From Xanthoparmelia taractica (lineage: Eukaryota; Ascomycota; Lecanoromycetes; Lecanorales; Parmeliaceae), in the NCBI GenBank assembly GCA_033085395.1, contig JANQBS010000617.1, positions 1-11,237 on the forward strand: DNA of 11,237 bases. The letters are read 5' to 3'. The position numbers and the translations under genes were made by a program. Shown in pieces: positions 1 to 7,427 of the stretch (within the stretch, counting starts at the first letter, position 1; each line of letters opens with the position of its first letter). The notes below the pieces were generated by a model that was given only the letters and a program-made list of their open reading frames with translations, did no database searches and was not told where the DNA came from.

Positions 1-83
1 AGTATAGGATATCTTATACCTTTCGGTATGGTATTCGAAAAACTAGTCCCATACCATCAAATATACCACACCTTTCCGACCCG
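1..83. other. Left edge, no gene seen
   Basis: This stretch is less mutated than the rest of the left flank and still contains CA, CC and GG. It holds a small inverted repeat (GGTATGG at 25-31 against CCATACC at 49-55). I see no open frame or recognisable domain on either strand. It may belong to whatever lies to the left of the window. Confidence 0.4.
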
Positions 84-320
84 TATCTTTAGCGAGAGAT
101 ATATATCTCTTCAGCGAGAAACATACGTGAAATACGTTAATTACGGGCCTTAAAATATAATGCGTCTCTAAAGAGAGATATGTGTGTCTTCAAGGAGAAA
201 TATACTTGAAATACGTTAGTTACAGACCTTGAGCTATAATGCGTCTCTAGCGAGATATATATATCTCTTTAGCGAGAATATACTTGAAATACGTTAATTA
301 TAGACCTTAAAATATAATTA
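84..320 (+). repeat. Tandem repeat array A (about three 78-bp units)
   Basis: Three units can be aligned by the block GAAATACGTTA, which begins at 129, 208 and 286, giving spacings of 79 and 78 bp. Each unit contains TCTTTAGCGAGA-type blocks, a GCGTCTCTA block and the segment CTTGAAATACGTTAATTA. A perfect 16-bp palindrome, AGAGATATATATCTCT, lies at 95-110, and degenerate versions recur in the other units. The same family returns in the same orientation at 8902-9350. The units carry no open frame. The array ends about 50 bp before the retrotransposon target site. I do not recognise the family. It could be a satellite or the subterminal repeat of a larger element. Confidence 0.85.
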
Positions 321-371
321 AAAAGCTTACTTTCTTTCTAGTTACTAAAGTTATAAAAGTGAGAATTTAAG
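321..371. other. Short spacer before the retrotransposon insertion
   Basis: This is ordinary AT-rich sequence between array A and the target site. It contains AAGCTTA twice (near 323 and 369). Together with the sequence from 7423 on, it is the pre-insertion locus. No gene is seen. Confidence 0.5.
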
Positions 372-376
372 CTTAT
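372..376. repeat. Target-site duplication CTTAT (left copy)
   Basis: The five bases CTTAT directly precede the left LTR. The same five bases directly follow the right LTR at 7423-7427. A 5-bp duplication is the usual size for Ty3/gypsy integrases. It shows that the two LTRs belong to one insertion event. Confidence 0.9.
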
Positions 377-526
377 TGTTATGGAAAAGGTCTGGGATTG
401 ATAGTTAAAAAGTCTATGGAATTCTAAGGGCCGCAGTGGCGAAGATTATACTGAGAAACTAATACAAATTTGGCCTAGCCTCCTTATTCTTTTCCCGAGC
501 CTTTGATATACAGAAAAACCGTGATA
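377..526 (-). repeat. 3' LTR of the chromovirus (left in window)
   Basis: This 150-bp copy aligns without gaps to 7273-7422. On the plus strand it begins TGTTATGG and ends GTGATA; the expected final CA has become TA, a RIP-type change. I count 24 differences from the other LTR: 23 transitions and one transversion. At 19 of the transition sites this copy has G or C where the other has A or T, so it is the less mutated copy. I see no clear polypurine tract next to it at 527 onward. Confidence 0.93.
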
Positions 527-831
527 ATATTTCACAACAACAAGAAAAACAAGCGACCTCGCTTGCTTATTAAATTTTTAATTTATAGATACTATTAAAT
601 TCGTATTAATGATAAATTATTAGAAAATTAATAATAGTAAGATTATATTAACGACTAAAAGTATATAGTGTAGAAGTAGTTAGAATATTACAATAATAAT
701 AACATAAATTAATTAATATCTCCCTTCAACAATCACATAATAGCTATTAAGTTAAGGGAAATAATTCTTGATCGATAAAACTTATTGAGTTATTTAAATG
801 TAGCGATGAGATGAGTGAGTATAATATAGTA
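527..831 (-). other. 3' untranslated part of the chromovirus
   Basis: This lies between the end of pol and the 3' LTR on the minus strand. It contains a perfect 16-bp inverted repeat, CAAGCGACCTCGCTTG at 550-565, with 7-bp arms and a 2-nt loop. The rest is AT-rich and shows no coding frame. The polypurine tract expected beside the 3' LTR is not recognisable and may have been erased by mutation. Confidence 0.5.
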
Positions 832-859
832 TTAAATAATATTAGCAGTAGTTATTATA

Positions 860-1035
860 TTCTTATACTATCGTACTAAGTTATCGAAGTTAATGAGATC
901 TTTGACGTTATATCATTAGTTATATTTAGACCCGTATCTTAATTATCTAATAAGATACTATATAATAAGATCTCTATCTTTTTGAATAACTGGCTTATCA
1001 AGAATTCGCTTTACTTCTCAAAACTTATACTTATT
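860..1035 (-). pseudogene. Chromodomain remnant at the C-terminus of integrase
   Basis: In the minus-strand frame that runs on from integrase, the translation contains EVKRILDKPVIQKD, then YLIR, a stop, LRYGSKYN, two stops and YNVKDLINF. This follows the chromodomain plan: a first strand E-V-E-x-I-L-D, the core Y-L-V-K/R-W-x-G-Y, then E-x-x-W and a C-terminal helix. The conserved Trp positions are now stops, consistent with TGG mutated to TAA, TAG or TGA. In chromoviruses this module guides integration by binding modified histone tails, usually H3K9me. That fits a heterochromatin location, but the target specificity of this copy is inference. Confidence 0.85.
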
Positions 1036-1119
1036 AGTATCTTCTTTTATATATATATTATCTAATTAATTAGAAATAGAAAAATTATATAAGTTAGAGT
1101 TAGAAGTAGAGATAGACTC

Positions 1120-2290
1120 TAATTGAATAATATTAAAGATCGGATATATATTTTAATATTCTAAGATAGTTAATTTATAGATTTATTTATTAACTTTCTA
1201 TAGTATTTCGAATAAATCGATATATTACTAAGATAGCTTAATAATAATAATAGTAGTGATAGAAATAAAATAGTCTTTATATAGTTATAAATAAGCTTAA
1301 TCGCTCTACTTAAGAAACATTAATTAATGTTTTCTATTATAATAATATTTTTAATTTATCTAAGTAAATAAGATAATATTAGTTATTTAAATACGGATAA
1401 TAATAGATTATAATAGAGATATAGTGATTTCTTTAAGCAGATCAAGTGGCCTATTAAGTTAAAACTCGTAAGTTAGTTCGTTAAGAGTTTTATTAGTTAT
1501 AATTAAGATCGAGTTATTAAATAGAGCTTATATTCGCGAGAGAATTAACGATTAAAGAGCGAGATTCTATATAATATATAGATAAAATTGTAATGCTATC
1601 TTCGCTATTTAATTAATTCTTTTATTATTTTATTCGTTTAAGAATAATAAATAATCGAGTAAAGTAATTTTACTTCGAGCTTTTTAAAGGGCTTCGATTA
1701 AAGCTTAGAAAAAAACTTTCTATTACGATTCGTAAGTAAAATCTTTGAGATTTCTTAATTTATAATATTAAGTCTATTAAGTAATATAGTAACTTATTAA
1801 GTAATATAGTAACTTATTAAGTAATATAGTAACTTATTAAGTAATATAGTAACTTATTAAGTAATAGAGTAATTCTTTTTATTAAACACGAAAGTTACTC
1901 TTTTTACAAACTTATTTATTATAAAAAAATAATATCGAATTTTTTATTTATTAATTTTAAAAGTATTAAAATAAAATTTAGAATAAGCATATAAAACGAT
2001 ATTAGCGAAGACTTAATTAATTATAGAAAATTATAAAGACGATATCGACGTGTTTAAAGAATAAAATATTAAGAATAAAATCTAATATATTATCGAAGAT
2101 ATTTAATTAATTTATAAATATATTAAATATTTAAAATCTTTTTATAAGACTTCTTAGATTCTAAATAATTATCTTTATAAGCTATTTTAAAAACGATTTT
2201 AATTATGCTTTAAGATATATAAAGACGCTATACGTCGATAAGCTTATTAATATAAAAGAAAAGATTTTAATATTTTTATATTATATTTAT
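1120..2290 (-). pseudogene. Integrase remnant
   Basis: Integrase inserts the element cDNA into the genome. The N-terminal H-x3-H-x29-C-x2-C zinc-finger spacing is intact, but all four ligands now read Tyr (TAT codons starting at 2179, 2167, 2077 and 2068, minus strand). Just after it, TRRYRLYNF corresponds to the conserved segment following the finger. In the catalytic core the first Asp (in the xxDFIxxLP motif) is Asn at 1976-1978. The conserved Glu of the D,D,E triad, in the S-E-R-x-N motif, is Lys at 1621-1623. A 20-bp tandem repeat at 1771-1873 interrupts the core. The part after the core retains KYYYNRKH and downstream segments typical of the gypsy integrase C-terminus. The enzyme is certainly inactive. 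Confidence 0.9.
1771..1873. repeat. 20-bp tandem repeat, four perfect copies plus partial ends
   Basis: The unit GTAATATAGTAACTTATTAA occurs four times with no mismatch at 1781-1860. Partial, diverged copies flank it (1771-1780 and 1861-1873). It falls inside the integrase core. Twenty is not a multiple of three, so copies shift the reading frame. The perfect identity amid heavily mutated DNA suggests the expansion came after most of the RIP, by slippage or unequal exchange. Confidence 0.95.
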
Positions 2291-2489
2291 ATATTTATTA
2301 CGAACGAAAGAAAAATTAATAACGTTTTCGTTAATATTTTTATTTTTAATTATTAAAGTAGAGATTCTAACGTAGAATAAATCTATCTTATAATCGTCTT
2401 CGAGGTTTTAAGAAACGTAGAACTTATTTTTATAAGTATAATAATAAAGAGAGTATCTAGCTTATTATATTTATTAGAGAGAAATATAT

Positions 2490-2945
2490 TATTAGTACTT
2501 ATAAGCCTTAAAAATATATTAAAAACGATATACTTTTTTTCGAGCTTATATTTAATATCGAGACGAAATTATTTAAGAAATTAAGAAGCTTTAATAAGAT
2601 AAACGTTTATTCTTATAATAAAATTCGTTAAAGTAATAAATAATTATAATATCATAAAATAATCTATTTAAATAATAGTAATATACTTCGAAGAGTCTAT
2701 TAAATATCTTATTTTCTTAAATACTTAGATAAAGTCTATTACTTTTAGCTCTATTAATTAATAATTCTTTTTAGCTTAAATTAATTCTAGAGATAAAAAT
2801 ATAATTATTTAAATTATAGTGCGAAGAGATTATTTATTTAAATTAAGTTTTTCGTTAATATAAAAGACTTATACTTCGAAATCGAACTCTTTTAAAGTAT
2901 TTAAATTCACTTAAATTAATCTATTGAAATCGTAATAAATAAGTA
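2490..2945 (-). pseudogene. RNase H remnant of pol
   Basis: RNase H degrades the RNA strand of the RNA/DNA hybrid during reverse transcription. The minus-strand frame gives IIFLSLELI, then KKNY, a stop and LIELKVIDFI, then VFKKIRYLIDSS (about 2760-2690). This matches the gypsy RNase H block with its conserved Glu-Leu-Glu and the helix K-K-I-R-H-L-[VI]-[ED]. Downstream, YKLEKKYIVFNIFLRL corresponds to the end of the domain, normally H-K-P-G-x-x-N-x-V-x-D-A-L-S-R. Pro-to-Leu/Phe, Gly-to-Glu and Asp-to-Asn changes there fit C-to-T and G-to-A mutation. The frame is the same as that of the connection region from 3282 onward. Confidence 0.87.
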
Positions 2946-3284
2946 TAAAAGATTAAGATAATATTACTTATATACTATTAAAGCTTATTTGCTTTAGCTT
3001 AATTAATAAAAATAATTTAAAGTATAAAAAATAGATATAACGAGAATTATCTTTCGACGAAGCTTCTTTTAAAAGCCTTATCTTAAGATTTTATAAAGAT
3101 ATTATAAGTTATATATAATAATAAATTAAGCTACGAAGATAGCCTATTAGATTAAGATAATGCTTTTAATCTTTAAGAATTACCAGATAATTTAACTTAA
3201 TAATCGCTTTAAGTTTATTATCTATAATCGCTATTTTTAAAGAATTAATATATTAATTAAATAAATTAATATTTAAATATCTTA

Positions 3285-3830
3285 GAAAGATCTTTTTAGA
3301 AATAATTAAAATATTATATTTAATTAGTAGTTAAAAAGGTTTTTTAAATAATAGAGATATTTAGAGAAATTATTAGATCTAATAATACTATTATTAATAT
3401 AGACTTATACGAAGTCTTTAAGAGCTCTTAGAATATAATTAATTCTTATTTATACGTAAGTAATCAAGTTTATATAATCTATAATTAAAACGTTAAATAT
3501 TTCTTACTTGTGATAAGTAATTATTATAAATATATATTAAAAGTTAAGATATATAAGTTATTAATAGAAGAAAGAAATTATATCTAGCATAGCTAGATAA
3601 GTGTAATTAAGTAATTTAAAGATAATATCTAATTAAAGAGATATAGAATAGATATCTAATACAATAAGATCGTTTAGATTTAAAATATTAATTATAGTTC
3701 TATTTTTTTTCCTTATTATTAGATAGAGTTTTTTAAATGAAGAAGATAAAATAGCTAAACGGAGTTAATTACTTTATATACTTTAAACGACCTTGCTATT
3801 AAAGAGCATTAAAGATTTTATTAATTATTA
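3285..3830 (-). pseudogene. Reverse transcriptase remnant of pol
   Basis: The minus strand encodes TPFSYFIFFI, a stop and KTLS from 3765, then after a one-base frame change RTIINILNLNDLIVLD. Next come LAMLDIISFFY, EIFNVLIIDYINL and the active-site region. These follow the RT blocks of fungal gypsy elements in order. The catalytic Y-[VI]-D-D motif now reads YINN at 3390-3401, both Asp codons having become AAT. The earlier catalytic Asp in LAMLD is retained. The frame change coincides with the eight-T run at 3703-3710, a likely slippage site. Loss of both Asp residues abolishes polymerase activity. Confidence 0.92.
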
Positions 3831-4488
3831 CTTTATCTATTAAATTAAGAAAATAGATCTTCGCTTTTTTATTAAATAGTCTTAATTATTAATTATCTCG
3901 AAGAGAAAGCTTTATTTATTTATTTTATAACACTTTAATAAAATCTTTATTCTTTTATAAAGACGAAAACTTATTAATTAAGTTAGTTAATTGCTACTTT
4001 TTTAGCTTATTTTCATATATTATTATATCGTTAAAAAGCTTTAATTCTATGCTCTTAGAATTAATAAGAATTTTATTTCTAGTATAATTAACAAGAGACG
4101 CAAAGCTATTAGCTAGACTTATTGACGTAATAGCCGCGAAAGTAATTGCTTTCTTTATCTAATTCGATGATTTCGAGTGCTTTTTGAACTTAGCTAAAGG
4201 TATTTGAATTTCTACAATAAAGAAGACGTTTTCGTAGTCGACTTCTTGTAGTATTCTTAGATATAATTTCTTAGGAATTTACATAATATAATTAGTCTTA
4301 TTTTTGACTATTATATCGATAATATTAATATTAATTATATAAGCATATATAATTAAATTATACTATTTTATAGGTTCGTAAATAAAGTCTCTATTAAATA
4401 GATTTTTAAGCGTTATAATAGATAGAACTTACTAAGCTCGAGAAGCGATTATAAGTGCTTTCTATGCTCGAATTAATCGTTTTATATA

Positions 4489-4920
4489 TTAATCGATATT
4501 ATAAGTTATAATTTTAATAATAATATTATAACTATTATTATATACTTCGTTCTTATTCACATTAAGCATAATTTTCTTTAATCTTATAATATTATTTTCT
4601 ATTAATAGATTTATCTTTATATTATTAATTAAATAAATCTCTCTTATAATATAAGTAAGAGTCTTATTATTATGCTTTTTAAGATCTAAAAGATATATTA
4701 AAATAAGTATATATTTATCGATATTGAATATTGTAGAATTAAGCCCTTTGATATATAAATAAGATAATATCTTATTAATTTTCACATTAGATAGAAGAGA
4801 TAAAAGTTATTATTTATCGACTAATATCATATTAGTCTCTAAATTAATATATTCTTTCTTATTTTTAACTATATTTAATATAAATCATAGTGAAATATAA
4901 GCGTAATTCCGGTCACGAAA
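4489..4920 (-). pseudogene. Retropepsin (aspartic protease) remnant of pol
   Basis: The minus-strand frame from 4920 begins FRDRNYAYISL, and after three stops it is open for 98 codons (4785-4489). The part REIYLINNIKINLLIENNI resembles the retropepsin strand and flap-end block where families usually have a Leu-Leu/Met-Leu-Ile-Gly-x-Asp motif; Gly and Asp are now Glu/Asn-type residues. The catalytic D-[ST]-G appears as Glu-Thr-Asn at 4831-4839, followed by MILVDK. The GTG that opens the longest stretch (4785) is an internal Val codon, not a start. The frame continues without shift toward RT through a linker holding FNRDFIYEPIK. The protease would have cut the Gag-Pol polyprotein and is dead here. 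Confidence 0.85.
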
Positions 4921-5043
4921 ACTAAAATTAGTATCTAATCTAGCTCTATTCTTGAAGTCTAATTAAATAATTTTTATAATAAAAATATCGATATTTATTT
5001 ATATATTTATTAGCGATTTAGATAATAATTTAAAATAATATTC

Positions 5044-5103
5044 GGCTTATAAATACTTATATAATTTCGACTTAGAAGAGAAAGCTAAATTATAATTTCT
5101 ATA
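5044..5103 (-). pseudogene. Zinc-finger-like motif with ligands mutated to Tyr
   Basis: The minus-strand translation is Y-R-N-Y-N-L-A-F-S-S-K-S-K-L-Y-K-Y. Its spacing suits a C-x2-C-x(4)-F...H finger of the kind found before the protease in many fungal gypsy elements. Cys-to-Tyr (TGY to TAY) and His-to-Tyr (CAY to TAY) are single RIP-type changes. It is in the same frame as the protease. That it was a finger is inference from spacing and flanking residues. Confidence 0.6.
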
Positions 5104-6538
5104 GTACGTTTAAATATTTACAAATCTAGTAAAAGAATTATTATAATATTAATTATTTAACTTATTAAAATCATGATCTAATTACTTCTAATAGTCGTTA
5201 ATTTTTATATTCTATTAAAGCGTATTTTCTTTCGCTTAATTAGTATTTTCTTACTTATTTTTAGTAATCGCTTCTACTTAATAAGTAGTAGCTTTAAATC
5301 TAAAATTCTACTAAAATTATGAACGATTTCATTATTTTGACTTTCGAATTTTCGATCTACTTAATCGAATTGATTCGTTTGTAATAATTGATTCGTCATA
5401 TCTAACGTATTTTGCTACTCTTTAGCTTACACGAAAGGCCTTTAATTCGCTTATTATAGTCGTGAGTCGTAGCGAGAATTTGATTAATAGCCGTACTACT
5501 AAGGGCGGTAAGCATTTGAGTTAGAAGACCGAAATGATTGCTGCTAGCGATACGACTATCCGTATTGCTACTACTGCTACTATTCAAATGGCTAAGAAAT
5601 AGAATTAAATTAATTCTATTGATCTTGACGAAATGAAATTAATAAAGAGCTCTACTAAAATGCATTTCTCAGTGTATTTCGATAGACATTTCCACGTTAA
5701 TTCTACTGATACTATTACTGAGACTTTTGAACGAAAGCCTAATATTAATGCTATCTGGTATATAGCTTAAATTAGACTACTTTCTTTATGTTAAGCATTT
5801 GAATAAAACTCGTAATTATAGTATCTAAATTTGATGGATCGATAAAGACTCGTAACTCTGACACGATTTCTTAATAAGCAAATATTAACTAATTTTAAAT
5901 GTTATTAATATTAGCTAATTTTATATATCTAATAACTGCTTATATATAGCTAGCTAACTTATGGCGCGCTCGAGTATCTATTAATATATACTTTTCTATA
6001 GTTAGATTCGAGAATGTTATATTTGATAATTCCTTGAATCTTATAAAGAGAGCTCTATATTATTCTTTCACTTTATTATCTTCTATATAAAGATCTCTTC
6101 GCTTTAAATTTAATAGTTTTAAAATATATTAAATAAGTATAGAATTACGAAAATAAGTATTTATATTAATACGAACTATAGCTTCTTCTTTTATAGCTAT
6201 TAAATTATAAATTCTTTTAATAAATAAAATCACAATATAATAATATACGTTCTTTTTTTAATTATAATTTTATTATCTTTGTAAGACTTATTTAAATAAG
6301 AATCGAAATAATTTAATTTTATAGCATTTTATTTATTATTAAAACTCGATACTTCTACGAATTCTATTATAGTCGATCCGAGTTCTTCTAACTCTTCTAG
6401 CAAATCTCGTTCTCCCTTAGATTTAGCAGATAATTATAAATTATTAATAATATTTATAACGGCGGAATTAATAGTATTATTAATTATATCTTATAGTTAT
6501 TAAGTTATGAAATTAATAGTTATTTTAGATGTAATTTA

Positions 6539-6781
6539 ATTTAATCGTCTATAAGAAGTGCTTGAATTTTCACTTAAATTAGCGATATCTATAGTAGTAG
6601 AATTCTCACGAATTACTGGTGGCGATAATGTAGAAGATGAATTATTTGATAAAGAATTATAATTATTGTTAGTAGAATTATCACCAATATTAGTAGAATT
6701 ATTAGTAGGATTATTGCTAGTTAATAACGAACTAGGTGTATTTTTAGTAGAAAAAGAATTAAAGAGTAAGTTTCTAAAAGA
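6539..6781 (-). other. Asn/Ser-rich open stretch in gag that largely escaped RIP
   Basis: This is an 81-codon open run on the minus strand, bounded by TAA at both ends and lacking any ATG. Its translation is low-complexity, with pieces such as NNPTNNSTNIGDNSTNNNYN and then STLSPPVIRENSTTID. On the plus strand it shows as an irregular repeat of ATTAGTAGAATTA. Unlike its neighbours it keeps CA, CC and TG dinucleotides. It probably belongs to the N-terminal part of gag, where disordered Asn/Ser tracts occur, but there is no domain to prove it. Confidence 0.6.
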
Positions 6782-7272
6782 TTAAGTGACTTACTTAAAA
6801 CGTCGAATAGCTTTACGAAAAATAGATTTATTAATAACTTAATTAGATGGTCAGCGATCTTAAATTAAGAAATAAGTAATTATTTTTAATAAACTAGTAA
6901 TAGAATCGATAATAGATATTAATCTAATAGATCTAAGAATATTAAATATAAGATATATATAAATCTTCTTAATATTATTAGATATTAAATTAGCGTATTT
7001 ATAATTAATAACAATGAATTTCTAGATATTAAATGCGAGGCTAAGTATTTATCTATCTACTAAAGTAGCTAGCGTTATAAGGCTGGTTGATAAAGAAGTA
7101 AAATGAGGGAACTTTTAATAGGCAAAGAGCAGAGAAAGCTAACGAGATCTTGCTAATCTAATAGCTCACTTATTTAATGAATTCGATAACGATAAGTAAG
7201 CTATATTAATAAGAACTTCTTCTAAACGATTCGATAGTTAGTTAATATCGAAATTAAGCGTTACTATTATAT
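6782..7272 (-). other. 5' leader and start of gag, unresolved
   Basis: This lies between the 5' LTR and the readable part of gag on the minus strand. Just inside the LTR the minus strand reads ATATAATAGTAACGC. If TAG was TGG, TGGTAACGC could be the primer-binding site, but I cannot match it to a tRNA end. A GC-richer patch at about 7020-7150 keeps some GG and TG. No start codon or domain is visible, so the gag start may lie here. Confidence 0.4.
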
Positions 7273-7422
7273 TGTTATGAAAAAGATCTAGGATTAATAG
7301 TTGAAAAGTCTATGAAATTCTAACGGTCGTAGTGACGGAGATTATATTGAGAAACTAATACAAATTTAATCTAGTCTTCTTATTCTTTCCCCGAGTCTTT
7401 GATATATAGAAAAATTGTAACA
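7273..7422 (-). repeat. 5' LTR of the chromovirus (right in window)
   Basis: This 150-bp copy aligns gap-free with 377-526 at 84% identity. On the plus strand it starts TGTTATGA and ends TTGTAACA, keeping the canonical TG...CA ends. On the minus strand it is the upstream LTR and would have held the promoter. Most transitions here are toward A or T, so it was hit harder than the other copy. No TATA box can be told apart from the AT-rich background. Confidence 0.93.
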
Positions 7423-7427
7423 CTTAT
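7423..7427. repeat. Target-site duplication CTTAT (right copy)
   Basis: These bases are identical to 372-376, immediately outside the right LTR. See the left copy. Confidence 0.9.

Larger units (their letters stand above)
832..4920 (-). pseudogene. pol: Chromovirus pol remnant (PR-RT-RNase H-IN-chromodomain)
   Basis: Read on the minus strand, this is one degraded polyprotein gene that can be followed domain by domain. The frame used from 4980 to about 3711 changes at the T8 run 3703-3710. It changes back near 3285-3300, changes again between about 2480 and 2290, and returns in the region of the 20-bp tandem repeat (1771-1873). From 1752 to 832 a single frame runs about 300 codons without a frameshift but with many TAA/TAG stops. 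Nearly every stop sits where the family has Gln or Trp. The end at 832-834 is the first TAA after the chromodomain, but it could itself be a mutated codon. Five domains are listed separately. The order RT-RNase H-IN and the chromodomain make this Ty3/gypsy rather than Copia, where integrase precedes RT. Confidence 0.92.
5044..6781 (-). pseudogene. gag: Chromovirus gag remnant
   Basis: This minus-strand region upstream of the protease fits gag by position and composition. Its 3' part (5300-5765) reads as a Gln-rich frame once TAA/TAG are seen as former CAA/CAG. Open pieces include SNSNAY, SNSRYDSRL and then TNQLLQTNQF. Another frame at 6539-6781 is Asn/Ser/Thr-rich. Near the pol junction, RNYNLAFSSKSKLYKYL (5100-5050) fits a C-x2-C-x4-F-x2-x-x-K-L-x-x-H finger in which Cys and His have become Tyr. 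Between about 5770 and 6300 I follow segments such as YFKTIKFKAKRSLYRR, but frames shift and the exact gag limits are not secure. Gag would form the particle and bind the RNA. No start codon can be assigned. Confidence 0.7.
377..7422 (-). mobile_element. RIP-inactivated Ty3/gypsy chromovirus, full length (7,046 bp)
   Basis: Two 150-bp direct LTRs with TG/CA-type ends and a perfect 5-bp target duplication define the element exactly. All recognisable coding remains lie on the minus strand in the order gag, protease, reverse transcriptase, RNase H, integrase, chromodomain. This is the order of Ty3/gypsy elements, and the C-terminal chromodomain places it with the chromoviruses. Stops are nearly all TAA or TAG, as expected from CAA, CAG and TGG codons after C-to-T and G-to-A change. 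Few net frameshifts are needed to follow pol over 4.1 kb, so decay was mainly by point mutation. No product can be made and the element must be immobile. In this orientation the right-hand LTR is the 5' LTR. Confidence 0.93.

Noticed and set aside
25..55. Terminal inverted repeat at the left edge
   Set aside because: A 7-bp inverted match 17 bp apart is short and easily arises by chance, and nothing else supports an element end there.
1781..1860. CRISPR-like direct repeats
   Set aside because: The units are contiguous with no spacers, and the context is a eukaryotic retroelement.
4489..4785. 98-codon open frame on the minus strand as a separate gene
   Set aside because: It starts at a GTG that is an internal Val codon of the protease region. 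The same frame continues past stops on both sides into clear pol sequence, so it is only a stop-free interval of the pseudogene.
5402..5587. 61-codon Ser-rich protein on the minus strand
   Set aside because: A neighbouring frame gives a Gln-rich gag reading that extends through the whole region, so I treat this frame as a shadow. It is listed as a finding, not as a gene.
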